NCBI RefSeq assembly: GCF_000165425.1
Contig: NW_001799047.1
Location: 1-64,000 of the forward strand
Reading direction: 5' to 3'
DNA length: 64,000 bases
DNA from: Paramecium tetraurelia
Taxonomy: Eukaryota > Ciliophora > Oligohymenophorea > Peniculida > Parameciidae
The notes beneath the pieces are model-generated. The model saw only the letters and a program-made list of their open reading frames with translations, was not told the DNA's origin and searched no databases. Position 1 is the first letter of the stretch. Each line of letters begins with the position of its first letter. Positions 38,653 through 52,269 of this stretch are shown in pieces. Both the position numbers and the translations under genes were made by a program.

Positions 38653-40741
38653 AAAAATATATTTTATTAATGTTTTGATGTCAGAAAATATCTGAAATAT
38701 CAATTAAGCACAAGTAACATTAGATTTATGAAAATGTAACAATACTAGTATATCAATATTACATCAGATATTTGTTTAATTATACTTCGATTAAATATTT
38801 ATTCCAAAATTATTGCTTTATGTTCAATAGTATGATGATAATACGTAAAAGTAATAAAATATAAGATTAACACCTAAAATAAGGAAACTTCTTCATTAAT
38901 AGTTAGTTTTAAATTTTTTCAAATCCAATTAGAATAATATTTTTTATTATATCATTCTTCTATGATGCCATTTGAATAAAAGGTATTGCTAAAAGAATTT
39001 TCTAGTAATTAAAGTAGTTCTATCTCCCTTAGATGAGAGATGCCAAGCATCTTTAAACAAAAAAATTGTACTGAAATTTTATTTATTTTAAAAAACCGAA
39101 AAAATAATTACTATGAATTATTTTTATACTAATTATAAACCTGAATATCTTAAGGAGTTTATTTCGATTTTTTTGATATTCTCAAATTTATAAAGAGTTC
39201 CAGTATACCAAAGGCTAAAAAAATCATTAAATATAGTAGGCTATTATTCTGTTTGTGAAATATAATTGTATTTAATTTTCAGATTGCCCTACATCAAAAG
39301 AATTTGATATCCATGAATTATAAAAAAATCATTAGTGGCTCTTAATAATAATTTACAGTAATAGTTAACTATCTTTTGAATTTTAAATATAAGTATTGTG
39401 TCAAACTTCTTTATATAAAAAAATTATGACTCATAATACTTACAATAAAAATCCAAAAAAAGTTAAATTTAATTTAAAGGTAAGCTTTTACTCATGCTTC
39501 TCCAATATTTGATGAGTAAAACACACTTATGAAAAGAAATTAATTTTCGAAAATAATAAAATCATTAGATTATTATTATAATTTAATTTCCATGACTTTA
39601 GAGTTTAAGCTAAATAATATAAAATGACCAGCCAAATAGTAGCATATTATACTAAACTCTTTAGTCAATTAATGTTATTCTCACATTGTAAGTGTCATTG
39701 CTTTCTTATAATTTAAATTCACAGTTTATCATAACCACAGGTAATTTACAACAATTATATGGTAAATTTTATCTAAGCAATGATTGGTAATTAAAGTTTA
39801 CAATTTGAAAGGAAATTCATATAAATTCAAGAGGATTAAATAAGTTATGTTATCATCAATTTAAGTCATTGAAATCTTACACCTGTAAATTGAATTGAAA
39901 TGATCTCGTGTTGATGAAAGTTCTTAGTTCACCATAAATGCACAACTGTTTATGAAAATCTTGCACAAATTTGAAAAAAGCTAATCGGAAGAAAAATTAT
40001 TAATTAAATTATCACCCACTTCTTATTATTTTTCTATATCACTTACTCTGATGATTTAAATAGAAATAACCTAGATTCCTTTAAAGATAGGGTATTATTT
40101 GAACATTTTCTAAAGTAGTGATTAAGGAAAATACAAGTCTCCTTAAAATGAGTGAAACTCATGAAAAAAGAAGGTAAGTTTAATGTTAACTATTTTTCAG
40201 ACTACTTAAATCAAGTATGCAGATTTATCTAGGTTTATTAATTATTAATTATTATCAAGTCGAAATTAAAAAAAATCGATCATATAATATAGTTTCTTAA
40301 AAGCGAATATTATCAAATTAAAGAATCCTATTTATTTAATAGAGAGCAAGCAATGATTTCTTCATTTTGAATGTTTATTTAATATTTTGTTATTATTTAT
40401 AATCAAGAAATTAACAATTTTAATTAAAAGGTTTTTAAAAGCCTAGTAGTTAGTATTTCAATGCTTTTGGTTTTTTAATTCAATTTTATTATTTATGGAT
40501 ATATAATATATGAGGAGTTACAATTTCTTAACAGCTGAAAGGAATAAATGCTAGCGTAAAGTTGTAAATTATTATTTAGAGGTATATGCAAGATGCTGAT
40601 GAGTTTTAGGGGGACATTTATAAATGATATAATGATATAATAATGATAGTATAACAAAATATGTTTTCTATTATTCACAATACTAGTATATAAGTAATTG
40701 AATTTAAAAAATAAATTGAAGTATTTAAAGTGTTTAAAATA
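38653..40741. other. Long gene-poor stretch with relic frames
   Basis: About 2.1 kb without a supportable gene. A plus-strand frame near 39625-39870 (MTSQIVAYYTKLFSQLM to SYVIINLSH) and one near 39290-39425 (IALHQKNLISMNYKKI) look weakly coding but have no consistent introns, start or neighbours in frame. A short hairpin lies at about 39050 (GATGC-CAA-GCATC). For this genome such a long gap suggests decayed genes. Confidence 0.45.
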
Positions 40742-43461
40742 ATGCAAGAATTTGTCGAATTAATTTAGGCAGCATTTTTCGCAAAAGAAAATAATTAACG
40801 TAGTTAAGCAGAGTAGTAGCTTGTGAATTTGAAGCATTAATTACCAAATGAGTTTTTTTAGAAGTGCAGCAATGCATTTATATCTCCTTAATTGGATTCT
40901 CAGACCAGAGTAGCAGCAGGAACATTACTATAGAGATGTATAACTTATGAGTAAGGATGGTTAACAATTGGATTGGATGTGAAGAGAAAAATCAAAGATG
41001 AGTTGCTTTCTCAACTAATTTCTAGTGATTAAAATATAAAAAAGTCAGCTGCAAGCGTAATTATTCAATAATAACAACATAGTGCTTATCAGGAATATGT
41101 GCAATAGAATTACCAAGATAGGAGTGGCCTGAAATCATCAGCATTTTAGTATAGAATACTAGACATGATTCAATAGAAGTAAAAAAAGCGGCAACTATAA
41201 CTCTTGGTTATATTTGTGAGGCCTTGAAAAACCAGAAGTAATCGATAGAGAAGACTGAGAGCGAAAAAGTGCTGTATGGAATATGCATGGGATTGCAAGG
41301 AGAGAAGGAAATCAAGTTGATATCAATCAGAGCTTTGAAGGACAGCTTGTAATTTATGGATCAAGTATTGGCACAATAATAGGTCAGAGATCATGTGACT
41401 AAGTTGTTGGTTGAATAGTTGATATCTCAAGATGCTGAAATAAGATTAGCAGCATTAGAATGCTTGATTGACTACACCAAAGCAATATTCGATTATTTAG
41501 GTAAGAATTTTAAAATATAAAATTTAGAATAATATATTTTGGTTTTATGGAATTGCACTCAAGAGAGCATTCAACATTAGGATTTCGCAGTTGTTACTAT
41601 GGAAATATGGTAGAGTGTTGCATCTGAAATAAATGAGAGATCAGCTGTAAGTAATAGGACTAATTTGGGATTCAGGAAAACCTAAAAGGAAGCATTGCAA
41701 ATAATATCATAATAATTGATCGTGGCAGTTCTTAAGAACTTGCTTGTCTCTGATGAGGATGAGGAGGATGATGAAGAGTAAGGAATTTAAGAGGCAGCAT
41801 ATAAGGCAGCATCTTCAATCAGTGAGGCTTTGGGAAGTCTAAGTTATCAACTGTACTTGAGATTTATTGAGAGTAATTGAATTATCCAATGTATTTTAGA
41901 TACACTTCAAGCACAAGAATGGCAGAATAGAAAGGCTTCGTTATTAACATTTTCTTCAATGGTTGAGACAGCTGATGTTTCAGAATTATTCTAATATTCT
42001 ACTTCTGCAATTGGTGAATTTATCAAGAAATTGGCTGATCCTCACAAATAGGTGAGATATGCTGCTGGTAGAGTGATCACAAGAATTGCTGAAAATTACC
42101 CATAAGTTATTTTGAAGCATCAATATGCTGATGATTACATTAATTAATTTTCATAATTTTTGTAAGGAAATAATAAATTGACAAAATATTTGTTATGGAC
42201 TCTTGTTAACCTCACAGAAGCATTCAGAGATGACCCCGTAAATTAATTTGGCAAATACTATGAATTTCTCATTTCCTAATTTGCAACAGTGATTGGGAGA
42301 TAAGATTTTTCGGATGGAACTCTATTAGACATAGCTTGGGTAGGCATCATAAATTGTTTACAATGTGTAAAAGAGCCTTAAAAGATCAAGACATATTTAG
42401 AAGCTTTTGGTCAATAAATGCTTACTGTCTATTCATAAATGAGATGGTAAAAGGAAGCCAATATTTCTGGATTACTATCAGCAATTCACATTTGTTTCTT
42501 AAGATTAGTAGTGTTGGGTGATCAATGTGATATCCAATTGATGAATAACTTTTACCAACTTATAGTTGACTACTTTAAAAAGATCTAAACTGTCACTTAA
42601 GATGGTTTCTATGCCATCAGTGCTATTGCTCAATGTAATTAGATATAAAATATTACATAGATAGCAAGATTAATTTTAAATAACTTTTAGATGATTTTAT
42701 GCAAAATTACTTGGAAATTGGTTTGTAAAAGAAATTAGAGATTGAGACATTCAAAGGAGCCATTTTGTGTTTGGCTGACATTGCTAGATCCCTTCAATTT
42801 AAAGAGTTCAGCAAATACTTACGCATTCTAGAGTATCTAATTGCTTGTGTTAATGTACTTGATTGTATATTATTCCTTAGGACTAATAAGTGAACAGAGT
42901 GGCCAAGATTGCTTTGTTCGTTTGCATAGCTGACATAGTTCTGATAGCAGAACAAGAGGCTGAACCCTACTTTTAGGCTATTTGGCAATTAGTAAAGAGT
43001 GGATTCAGTGCTTCGATCTACTTCACGTAGAATAAGGACATGACACAATTGGAATATTATGAAAATCTTAATGATGCACTCTTGAATTGTTATTTATGCA
43101 TGTTACATGCATTCAACTTGAATAAAGTACCCTACATACCACTCTATCAAACCATACAAGAATTGTGCATGTTCATTTAAGCTACATCTGACAAGTCATT
43201 GACACCCACAGTGGTATTGATTATTGTTAGCAACCATAGGAATACATTCGTCTTTGTGTGACTTGTCTACTGGATTGTGTGTCCTATTATAAGCAAGTAA
43301 AGGGATAAGAGAATATGTCCTAAAAAATACTCACCAGTCCTCTTCTCATCAGCCTATTGGATATGTTAAAACAATATTCAAACTAATAAGAAAATCAATA
43401 ATTAATTATGTATGCTAATGATTTGTGCAAATCATTCCAATTGCCTTAATATTTGAATTGA
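40742..43461 (+). CDS. KPNB1: Importin subunit beta-1 (karyopherin beta)
   Basis: An 853-residue HEAT-repeat protein, near the 876 of animal importin beta. The N-terminus MQEFVELIQAAFFAKENNQR and SQAEQQLVNLK match the importin-N domain. CAIELPRQEWPEIISILVQN and AATITLGYICEALKNQ are typical HEAT helices. The acidic loop DEDEEDDEE sits where importin beta has its Ran-regulated acidic loop, followed by AAYKAASSISEALG. It carries cargo with importin alpha through nuclear pores and releases it on RanGTP. Six introns: 41057-41082, 41501-41527, 41873-41899, 42635-42660, 42855-42880 (or from 42849) and 43214-43239. Exon total 2562 nt. Confidence 0.95.
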
Positions 43462-43605
43462 GATCATCATTATATATTATTATCTTTAATTGAGATGTGT
43501 TGTATTCGTGCTGACAAAGTAGAATGCTCTATTAATCTATAATATAATTTATATGCTCATTAGTATTCATTGGTAATTTTTAAATATTTTTCAAAAAAAT
43601 ACATA

Positions 43606-44778
43606 ATGAAAGGAGGTAAATAATAAAAGAACAAATCAATCTGGGATCAAGTCAAAAACGAAGAAAAGGACTTCTATTTCAACTTTTTGGCTAAAAAATA
43701 AAGGAATCTCTAGAAGAAACTCAAAGACATTGCTGACCTTGAAGAATTACAAAAAACCAAAGAATTGAAGCAAGAATAGATCTAGAAGATTCAAGGCAAA
43801 GAAGAAAACAACGAAAGACTCAAAGAATTAGAAGGTACTCTCTCGAATTGGCTCAACGCCAAGAAAGAAGCCGAACAATAAGGATCTATAATCACCATTG
43901 AAGCATACATAATAATCCTTCAACATCTCGCCCAAGATCCCCAATTAGTCGCTCTTTTAACCTAAGACCATGAATCAACCCACGAACTAGCTAAAAAGTT
44001 GTAATCTAAAATAGTTGGATAATCAGCCAAAACAGATCAACCATGGAAAGGATTGAAAGTATTTTAATTATAACTATCTGTAGTTTGAAATCCATACATA
44101 GGAATTAGAACATGAACATAAACAAACCTAATAAATACATGAAACAGAACACATTCAACAATAATAAGTTCAACAAGTAATCTAACCTTAAGAATAACAT
44201 GTCTAATCAAAATAAACACCATCAGAGGAAGTATAAGTTCAATCAAAACCAATTGAACAACCTGAAGTCCAAGAAACTGAAGAAAAATAATAATTCAGTG
44301 AATAACAACCATAGAATGAACAAATCTAAGATGACTATTCAAATGAAGCCCAATAATCCAACCAAGATGAATAATCTTAAACTAGAGAAGGTTAAAGACA
44401 TCATTAACATCACGATGACAGAAGAAATTACAAGAAGAATTATAATAATAATAATAATTATGATAGAAGAAACAATTATGACAGACCATACAGAGGAAAC
44501 AAATAACATTATCACAACAGAGACAGAAATTATCAATAAGAACAAATTTGGGAAGAAAAAGCAGACAGACAACCTCCTTAAAATTAAGAAGAGTAATAAC
44601 AAGAAGAAGATGATTACATAACTGTTAGAAGCAAGTATCATTTACTATTATTCCATTTAGAAAACCATAAAAACCATAGAGAGGAGGATAGAGAAATTAT
44701 GACAACAGAAACAATAACAGAAATTATGACAACAACCCATAAAGAAGATAGAAAAACAATGAGGAAGTTGATTAATGA
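43606..44778 (+). CDS. Caprin-like RNA-binding protein
   Basis: A 373-residue protein with introns at 44059-44083 and 44635-44660. Residues about 10-100 (NLQKKLKDIADLEELQKTKE, then KEENNERLKELEGTLSNWLN) resemble the helical HR1 region of caprins, which bind FMRP/G3BP and act in RNP granules. A Q/E/P-rich middle follows. The last 120 residues are N/R/Y/D-rich with RRNYKKNYNNNNNYDRRNNY and RGGQRNYDNRNNNRNYDN, typical of disordered RNA-binding tails. DDYITVRSKK lies just before the tail. Caprin assignment is an inference from the coil plus RGG-type tail; a generic granule protein is the alternative. Confidence 0.7.
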
Positions 44779-44810
44779 GAGTATTTTAAAATATATATAT
44801 ATTATATCTA

Positions 44811-46310
44811 TCATATTGATATTTACAGTTATTCCATTAATTATTATCTTTCTCTAAGAATCTATTCAACCAAGTTTTAGTATTTTAGACAAATTTAATT
44901 TTTTAATACTCCTATTTCTTTTGAATAAACAGTTAAATTTTCATTTATCTTATTAAAACTATTGGAATCTTAATTTTATAATGAAGTTTAAAGAGTCATT
45001 GATACCTCACTCACGTGTTTGTAATCTGGAAATTGCAATTTTGCTCCTGATTAATTATAAATATGCTAAAGTAATTTATTCGACAAAATAATAAAATCCT
45101 ATAAATATTTAATTAATTCTCTTAAATTTTAACACAGAGTATTAATTTAGTCAGCTTCAGATTTTTATTATATTATTTGTATTTGCTATTTTAGTGAATC
45201 AATAATATCATCCTAGTTTTCTTTTTCTTATTAAAGCAATTAAAACTACTCATATAGACCATCATAAGAATTTTATTATTCTTCAATTTTCTTAATTTAT
45301 TAACTTTATACTTCCTATAATTCTTCTATTTTCTTAAGTTATTAACTTTATAGTTCCTCTTATTCTTAAAATTGTCTTTATTGAAAACTTATATCCTATT
45401 CATATTATTGGTTTTATTAAATTATTTCTTGTATTTTCTGAATTACTAAAGATACTTATTCAACTTTGGGTTGGTCATTAAAATTTTTAATATCAAAGGT
45501 AATGTTTGAAGCCAGATCATCAAAGTTTTGATAATATTCCTGTAAAGTGAAATTCAACTAAGCATTGGTTTCTTAGAGGTTTTAGATGGTATTTTAATGC
45601 ATCTCTCTTAACCTATAATAATGGACAATTAATTCCATGCTTTAATCATACTCTTGAAATTTAGTGTTTTCAATGTTTTCTATGTCCTACTTGATAATAT
45701 CCAAGAGCAACGAGTATTCCTCACTTTATTTTTGAAATATATTGGTATCAAATGGTTTTTCAATTAAATTCGAAGTCTCATTTTTTTTTGTTGGTTTTAA
45801 ATTAAAATGAGTAATTGATGGAGGAGCCTCGGATCTGGTTCTCTTATGTTTACCCCCACTACTAAAAGGCATTTATTGGTTTTAGAATTCAACAATCTAG
45901 TCTGATGCATCAATTACAAATTATTGATATTTATCCTATAATTCTTGAAGATTTGATTTTAAATCACTGAAGGTTTCATGAAAAGACTAATTATTAAGAT
46001 CCAATTCTAGTTTTGCAAGGGTGTCTTTAATTTGTTGGAAGTAACAAAAATCTTATTTGACACTTTAATTGTTCAAACTAAAACTTGGTTCATTGTTTTT
46101 ATATTGTTAATCTGCATAATTGATGATTGATATGTATTCTGCTTTGATAGTATTTATTTCTTATGGCTTTTGTTATGATTATTAGAAGGAGGGTGAAACT
46201 TGAAATGAATCTGGATAGTGCATGTCAGCATCATCTTTCGATGGTGTTTATTATGATATCCCAGATAGTAGATTTTCATCCATATAGGTGTTGTCATTTT
46301 CAAATTCCAT
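44811..46310 (-). CDS. Coiled-coil protein
   Basis: An intron-free 499-residue frame. It starts MEFENDNTYMDENLLSGISQ, has a polar first third with SSGGKHKRTRSEAPPSI, then long coiled coil with a local repeat: QEELQSQQLKKIEELQEVQ SQQIKKIEEQQ. It ends LRERQQLMEQLQISI and TGA at 44811-44813. Its 3' end lies 32 bp from the 3' end of the convergent caprin-like gene. Structural role likely; family unknown. Confidence 0.8.
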
Positions 46311-46453
46311 TTAAATATTTATATTTGAGCAATTTATTTAATGAAACATACTCAGTTAAAATTAATTTTGAATATTATATTAAAAATAGTGAGAGAAGGT
46401 AAATAGCTTAGAAAGAAAGACTTATTAACTAAATATATTAACCTATTAACAAA

Positions 46454-47190
46454 TCAATCCCTCTTCTTCTTGAGATACTCCTCCCTCTCCTTTTGCTCTA
46501 ATGATTTTCTATATAACTCTAACCTTACTCTTTTAGCTTCCGATTTATCCTTCTTCTCTTACTTATTCCCGTAAATGCATAAAGATGTCAAAACCACTAT
46601 AAAGGCCACAACCACATATACAGGAACCTATGTGATGTTACGAATGCAATACCATTTTCAATGAGAATATTCTTCTTAGCCATTTTTTGAAGTGATCAAT
46701 TTCCTTAGGAGTGTCATAAGGTTCTAGATGCAGATATTTCTTTTCATCAACAAATTGAGTGAAATTGCCGATGTTAGTAGATTCTATCGATTTAATAGAG
46801 ATTTTACCGTTGAAGAAATACATCCTGTTGTCGGTATCGAAAAAAACGAAGGTTGGATATTTGGTTACACCAATCCTATCACCGATAAGTTCTTGATTAT
46901 ATCTTTATTAAAGATTATTGATACGTGTCGATTGCACCAATATTTATTGTCCCATTATAGATAGTTACCATTTCTTCCCAAATCTTAACAATTCTATGAC
47001 AACCCTTACACCATGGAGCCCAAAAGAAGATAAACCATGGCTTTTCTAATCCTTCATTGCCTAAATGAGTAATAGCGTCCCAATTATTGTCATTTAGCAT
47101 AATCACAGGTGTCTATTTTGGGAATTCCAAATCTGGCATATCCTAAGAGCTACACAGAACCAATATCACAAAAAGAAGCTTAAATTTCAT
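46454..47190 (-). CDS. Thioredoxin-related transmembrane protein (PDI family)
   Basis: A 229-residue protein. The N-terminal signal peptide is MKFKLLFVILVLCSSQ. A thioredoxin domain follows with the active site WAPWCKGCH (CxxC), WFIFFWAPW strand, IGAIDT and the cis-proline YPTFVFFD. A C-terminal membrane segment reads VPVYVVVAFIVVLTSLCIY, then a basic cytosolic tail ending YLKKKRD. The layout is that of TMX-type disulfide oxidoreductases of the ER; the final KKKRD resembles a dilysine-type ER signal. Introns at 46903-46924 and 46628-46652. Confidence 0.9.
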
Positions 47191-47222
47191 TATTTTATTT
47201 TATTATTTCTAAATAATATATA

Positions 47223-47589
47223 TCATTCTCTTGTTGCAACAAAATAATTATTTGCTTATTCTTTGGCATTGTTGGTCCAAGCAATCTATCAATTATTTAT
47301 TATTATTTTCTTACTTCAGCTATTAATACAGTGCCAGCTAAAGCCAAACAGATTGGGGCAGCATAAGTGACTCTTTTGGGTGTATATACTGGAGCATAAT
47401 GCTCAATGTATGATAATCTTGGAGCCTTTGTGTAAATCAAATGGCTAACATAATATTAATGTTCATATACTCTAAATATTAAACTGATCTCCCAAGAAAT
47501 GATTTATTTGTAATGTTGGTGAATGTCAAGCCAGTAGATGTCACTGCTGAGCAAATTGATTTGTAGAGCTTGAATGAGTTTGGATTCAT
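47223..47589 (-). CDS. Small single-pass membrane protein
   Basis: A 103-residue protein with introns at 47445-47470 (26 nt) and 47286-47314 (29 nt). The N-terminus MNPNSFKLYKSICSAVTSTG is uncharged to basic. The middle has YIEHYAPVYTPKRVTYAAP, and one hydrophobic segment (ICLALAGTVLIAEIAW) precedes a polar end NAKEQANNYFVATRE. Size and layout fit an accessory subunit of a mitochondrial complex, but that is a guess. Divided by 33 bp from the thioredoxin-like gene upstream. Confidence 0.65.
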
Positions 47590-47628
47590 TATTATTTAGA
47601 TATTTTTATTAATGCCATTATTTATTCA

Positions 47629-47831
47629 TCATATTTAATTAATAATTTATGGACTTGTTTCTTCTATTTTTGTTCTCAATTCATTCTTAAGCTCCTCTTC
47701 TTGTCTCTAAGCATATGTAAATTTAAATTTACTGGGATTCCTTGGTAATTCTCTTTTTGTTTTCTAAAAATTGTGTGTTAGTTACACTAAACTAGAATCG
47801 ACATATTAATATTATCCCTTAGTATGAACAT
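47629..47831 (-). CDS. Very small hypothetical protein
   Basis: A 57-residue protein with one intron at 47764-47792 (29 nt, GTT...TAG). After the intron: KTKRELPRNPSKFKFTYAQR, then QEEELKNELRTKIEETSPQI. A second in-frame ATG at 47804 would give 48 residues. The exon sum is divisible by three and the frame breaks without the intron. Helical, charged; family unknown. Confidence 0.5.
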
Positions 47832-48270
47832 AGTATTTGGATATTTTATAAACTATATATATTGTAAGATTTCAATAATTTCATACACTATCTAAAATTA
47901 GATTAATGTATAAAATTCAGTTCTATTTATCAATTCTTAATGTTTCTTACTAAGATATATTAAACAGTTATACTAACAAATCGTTTTTAATTAGATAAGT
48001 TGAAAATATATCAACAAATAAATTGATAGCTTTTAAGCTTGGAAATTTAATAATTGATTTTATCACAAAAAATATTATGTTCTAAAGAGGTGAATTTATA
48101 CTTAAATTAATCTAATTGTTAAGATAAACTATTTCGGTTATTAAAAATTATACTTTTTGATTTTCTGTTTATATGTACCAATAAATTATAGGTAATAATA
48201 ATAATTAATAAATTAGAATTTATCGTGATTTATTTATTATATTGATATATAATTTAATAAATATCTTTCA
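47832..48270. other. Divergent intergenic region
   Basis: About 440 bp between two divergent gene starts, very AT-rich, with runs of ata/ata-type sequence near 48190-48260. No gene, repeat or RNA seen. It should contain both promoters. Confidence 0.5.
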
Positions 48271-51200
48271 ATGTCTTTTCCATAAGGAATTCCAATGAAT
48301 GCTGTTTATAAGCAAGTAGTTATGGAGCATAAAGAAGATGATAGAGTGGAGCAACTGGAGGCACAAATTTATAACATGGAAAAAGATCATAGCATGTGGA
48401 GAAAGAAGTATTTTGAGCTTGAATCATTATACGATAAGTGTCGATATGCTGCTGAAAAAGTAAGCATTTAGTTATTAACTTTAGTCAGTCTAATTAGAAG
48501 ATAGAATCAATCTATTGAGATAGGACAATTCACAAATATCTTCCTTGCTTAGAGAAAAAGCTACAGAATGCGAAAAAATGAGAGTGAGATTGACGCAATT
48601 GGAAAATGAAAATTTTGAGTTAAATACAGTTAGATTGTAAGTAACCAAATTCAATGATCTTCTGTAATAAAAGTCCTAAGATATCGAGCTATTAAGAAAG
48701 AAAAACTCAGAAATCTATGCTAGAGTAATTGAATTAGAAGGAAATGAATTAGTTATAAGAGATTACAAGTCTTAAGTAAACAGTTTGACAAAGGATTTAG
48801 ATGTTTGGAAAAAGTTGTATGAGGATTAGTAACAGGAAAGAGTCAAGCTTCTGGAAATCATCAGATAATTTGAGTAAAACAATCCTTTAACAGGATCAAC
48901 TAAATCATCCTAATAATAGGTTAGTGAAGTTATTGAAAGAAGAGTTGTCACCACTTCAGAAACGACTAATAATACTCAATAATTATAATCATAGCTTTTA
49001 TAAAACCAAGCAACCATATCTGATCTAGAGGATAGACTAGGATTCTCAGAGAAGTAATACGATAAATTGAAGTAAGAATTAGAAGGCAGGATTAAATTGA
49101 ATAATGAACTTAAAATTAAGTAATATCATAATTTAATTATAGAATAACATAGTAAGAATGCGAATTAAAGAATATAAATTATTTGAAATTAGATAATCAA
49201 AAATTAAAGGATCAACTTGATTAAACTAAAAGAGAACTAGATTAATTTAGAAAATAATATTATGCGACTTTAAGTAAATTATAGATTGCTGAATAATAAC
49301 TCAATGAATTATACAATCTAGAAAACAGACTCTAATTACTATAATAAGAGAGAGACACCTTAAAAAAATCATTAAAATAAAAAAATGAAGACATTGGATA
49401 ATTGTAAGACAAGGTTTCTTCATTGTTATCCTAAATAGAATAATTGAGACTTAATGATTAAGCAAGAAATGCTGCTGAAAATGAGGTTATCTAACTCAAA
49501 ACTGAATTAAGCAAACTCTAAGCTAATCTTAAATAGAAAGAATAAACGATCTCAGATTTACATGGAAGATTAAATGACTTATAAAAACAATTAACTAATG
49601 CTCAATCTGATTTTAAGAGATTGTAAGCTAAGGATTACTCAGGATTATAGGATCAAGCAAAATTAGTTAATGAATTATAGTAAAAACTACTTTAATTGAG
49701 CTAAGATAATTCTAAATTCTAAAGTTAAGCATTCAATTTGGAATCTAAGAACAATACACAAGTTCAAGATATTTAAAGATTGAATTCTTTATTGTAGGTC
49801 AAAACCTAAGAGCTCTCAGATGCAAATAAGAAAATTTATGATTTAGAAAATGATAAAACAATTCCTGATCTTAAGTTTTAGAACTCCTAATTAATTGCTG
49901 AATTGAGAGAATAAGAAACTGAGAATAAAGGTTTGCAAGAGAAATTACAAATCTTGGAAAATTAAATCATTCAAGTAAATACTAAATTGACTACTGCTGA
50001 AGCTTAGGCCAATTGCAATTTGAATGAGAAGAATAAGGTTGATTAATTGTTGACTTCCTATTTGCTTCAGTTATCGTAATTAGAAAAAGAGTACTATATT
50101 AATTTAATCCTTTTAGAGTAGATCAACTCAGAGTCATAGCCCAATAAGTAGCATAGTAGAGTGCCATAAATAAATAATAAGAATAACTCGTATAAGCATT
50201 ATAGAAATAATTAAAAGACTAAACCAGCTAATTCAATGAATTGAGTAAAGAGAATGAGAAATTATATGTTGATAATTCTCAACTATCTACTCGAATTTCG
50301 TAATTAAGCGAATTGCCAAACAAAATCTAAATTTTGGATGAGGGACTTTAGAAACTTTAATAAGATTATAATAATGAATTATAAGCCAATGAGACTCTAA
50401 ATAAACAATTGAATGATGCATTAAAAGTAAAGAATGATTTAGAAAATAAAATAGCTATGTTATCAACTGAAGTTGAAAGATTTTAGTATAAATTAAATAG
50501 CAGATAAAATGAGGCTGAGTAATTAAAGAAAAAAATCGTAGAATTGGAAACATAAATTGCTTTACTGAAATAATTTGAATCAGATAATTAAGTGCTTGCT
50601 GATAAAATTTCTCATCTCGAATAACAATTAATCGATGAAGCCAATAAGAACTTAGAACATCTATTAAGAGTTAGTTAAGATGAAACAAAATAATACATTT
50701 TGGATAATAATAAACTTAAATAACAATTAGATTAAAGGGAGCAAGAAAATAAGTAAAAGGATGAATCGTATAAATAATTAGAATAAAAATATTAATAACT
50801 TCAAAGTTCGAATAAGAATTTAGAAGCTTAGAATACTCAAATTGCTGAATTATAAAATGTAATTGCTGGTTAAGAGAATGATATTCAAAAATTCTAAGAT
50901 CTCATTGAAGAATTAAGAGATAAAAACAACGATCTAGTAGCAGAGTATTATTTTATTATGATTATTTAGTTCTCAAAAATTATAAATTGAATTGACTTAA
51001 TAGTAAGTATAGATTGCAGATTTGAAAAATTAAATTGAAAAACTCAATACTCAAGTGAAGAACAATTAAAATTATGACTAATTAATAGAAGAATTGAAGA
51101 AGAAGATAGAGAAATTACAAGAGGAGAAAGTATAATTTTAATCATATTGTATCATAGTACTAATTAGAAAACAAAGTGGCCTTATTGTCAAGTGAAATAG

Positions 51201-51537
51201 AGAGAATGAGAGTTAAATATGATGCTTAAGGAAACAAATTGAATATTTCAGAGGAGTAGAAACAAGGCTTAACCAAGGAGTTGGAATAAGTACATAAGTT
51301 ATTTGAAGAATCATAGGATGTATCTATATATTTTTAAGATTAAAATAGGAAATAGATAAATTGCAGGAATAATTATCAAAACAGAAAGAATTAGAATAAA
51401 AGGAATAGGCTCTAAGTTTAACTTTGGTAAATGCTTTCAATGAAATTGATGCATTAAGATAATAATTGCAGAAGGTTTCAAATGAAGCCAATGAATAGAA
51501 GAAGGCCAACATAGTTTTGGCTACATAATAATAATGA
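48271..51537 (+). CDS. Large coiled-coil protein (1036 residues)
   Basis: Seven exons; introns 48460-48484, 49120-49142, 50091-50116, 50945-50969, 51130-51157 and 51320-51348. Each is needed to avoid TGA, and the exon sum is 3111 nt. After a short head (MSFPQGIPMNAVYKQVVMEH) nearly the whole protein is heptad-rich coiled coil: DRVEQLEAQIYNMEKDHSMW, LEDRINLLRQDNSQISSLLR, KLDNQKLKDQLDQTKRELDQ, FNELSKENEKLYVDNS. A short break near residue 210 (TGSTKSSQQ) splits the coil. It ends ANEQKKANIVLATQQQ. Such proteins build basal-body or cortical structures in ciliates, but no specific ortholog is clear. Confidence 0.88.
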
Positions 51538-51569
51538 GTATTATAAAAATAAATATTAATTATTAAAAA

Positions 51570-52269
51570 ATGCTCTAAAAAGCTACAATCAGATTTTATT
51601 TATCCCAAGCAAGTAATATAGAATATAAAATTAAGGAAAAATTCCAACTATTTGGGATGTGAACCCATTTGCTTACTAAAGAATGTCTAATGCTTTAATA
51701 GGAGCTTACTCGAATAGATAATTTGGAGTTTTAATAAGAGAAAATCTTGAACAGATAACTGATCATCAAGTAGCATATGCATTTCAAAGGTATGAAGCTA
51801 GTATTAAATATTTAAATAGAATCAATGAATTGAATTTGGATGCTGATCAAGACTTCTATGAATATGTTTTACCAGCATTAAAGGAATTCGTTCCAAATTT
51901 AACAAGAGATCATTCAGTCTCATTTGCAACTATTATTGGAACTTGTGGTAAAATAAATGTAAAAGATGCCTCCCTTTGGTAATTATTTGAAAAAAAAATC
52001 GTGGCTGATCGTTTATATAGGTATTGCTGAATTAGATTTAATAAAGATATATTCCTTTGAATGACTTAGTCAGTATGACTTAACAAGTAGCATTAAGTGA
52101 TTATGGATCGGAAGGATTTTTTAGTACAATGGAAAAACAAATAGGAAGACATAGATTAGCATTGACTGAAGAATAAATTAAATTGACTCAAGAAGCCTTT
52201 GATAGAAAAAAATTAGCAGCTCCAATCATTAAGCAATTAAAATAATCAGCTTAAAAACAATTGGCTTGA
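51570..52269 (+). CDS. Hypothetical protein with presequence-like N-terminus
   Basis: A 216-residue protein with introns at 51613-51635 and 52021-52046. The N-terminus MLQKATIRFYLSQARKIP is an amphipathic basic helix like a mitochondrial presequence. The body reads NALIGAYSNRQFGVLIRENL, then HSVSFATIIGTCGKINVKD and FFSTMEKQIGRHRLALTEEQ, reminiscent of helical-repeat organellar RNA proteins, though no motif is firm. It begins 32 bp after the preceding stop. Confidence 0.65.

Noticed and set aside
39040-39060. Small hairpin as an RNA gene or terminator
   Set aside because: A 5-bp stem in AT-rich DNA is expected by chance.
44199-44641. Long open frames on both strands (140 codons plus, 100 codons minus)
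   Set aside because: Both are shadows of the caprin-like gene, whose N/R/Q-rich tail is low in complexity; the true frame has Gln as TAA/TAG and joins two introns.
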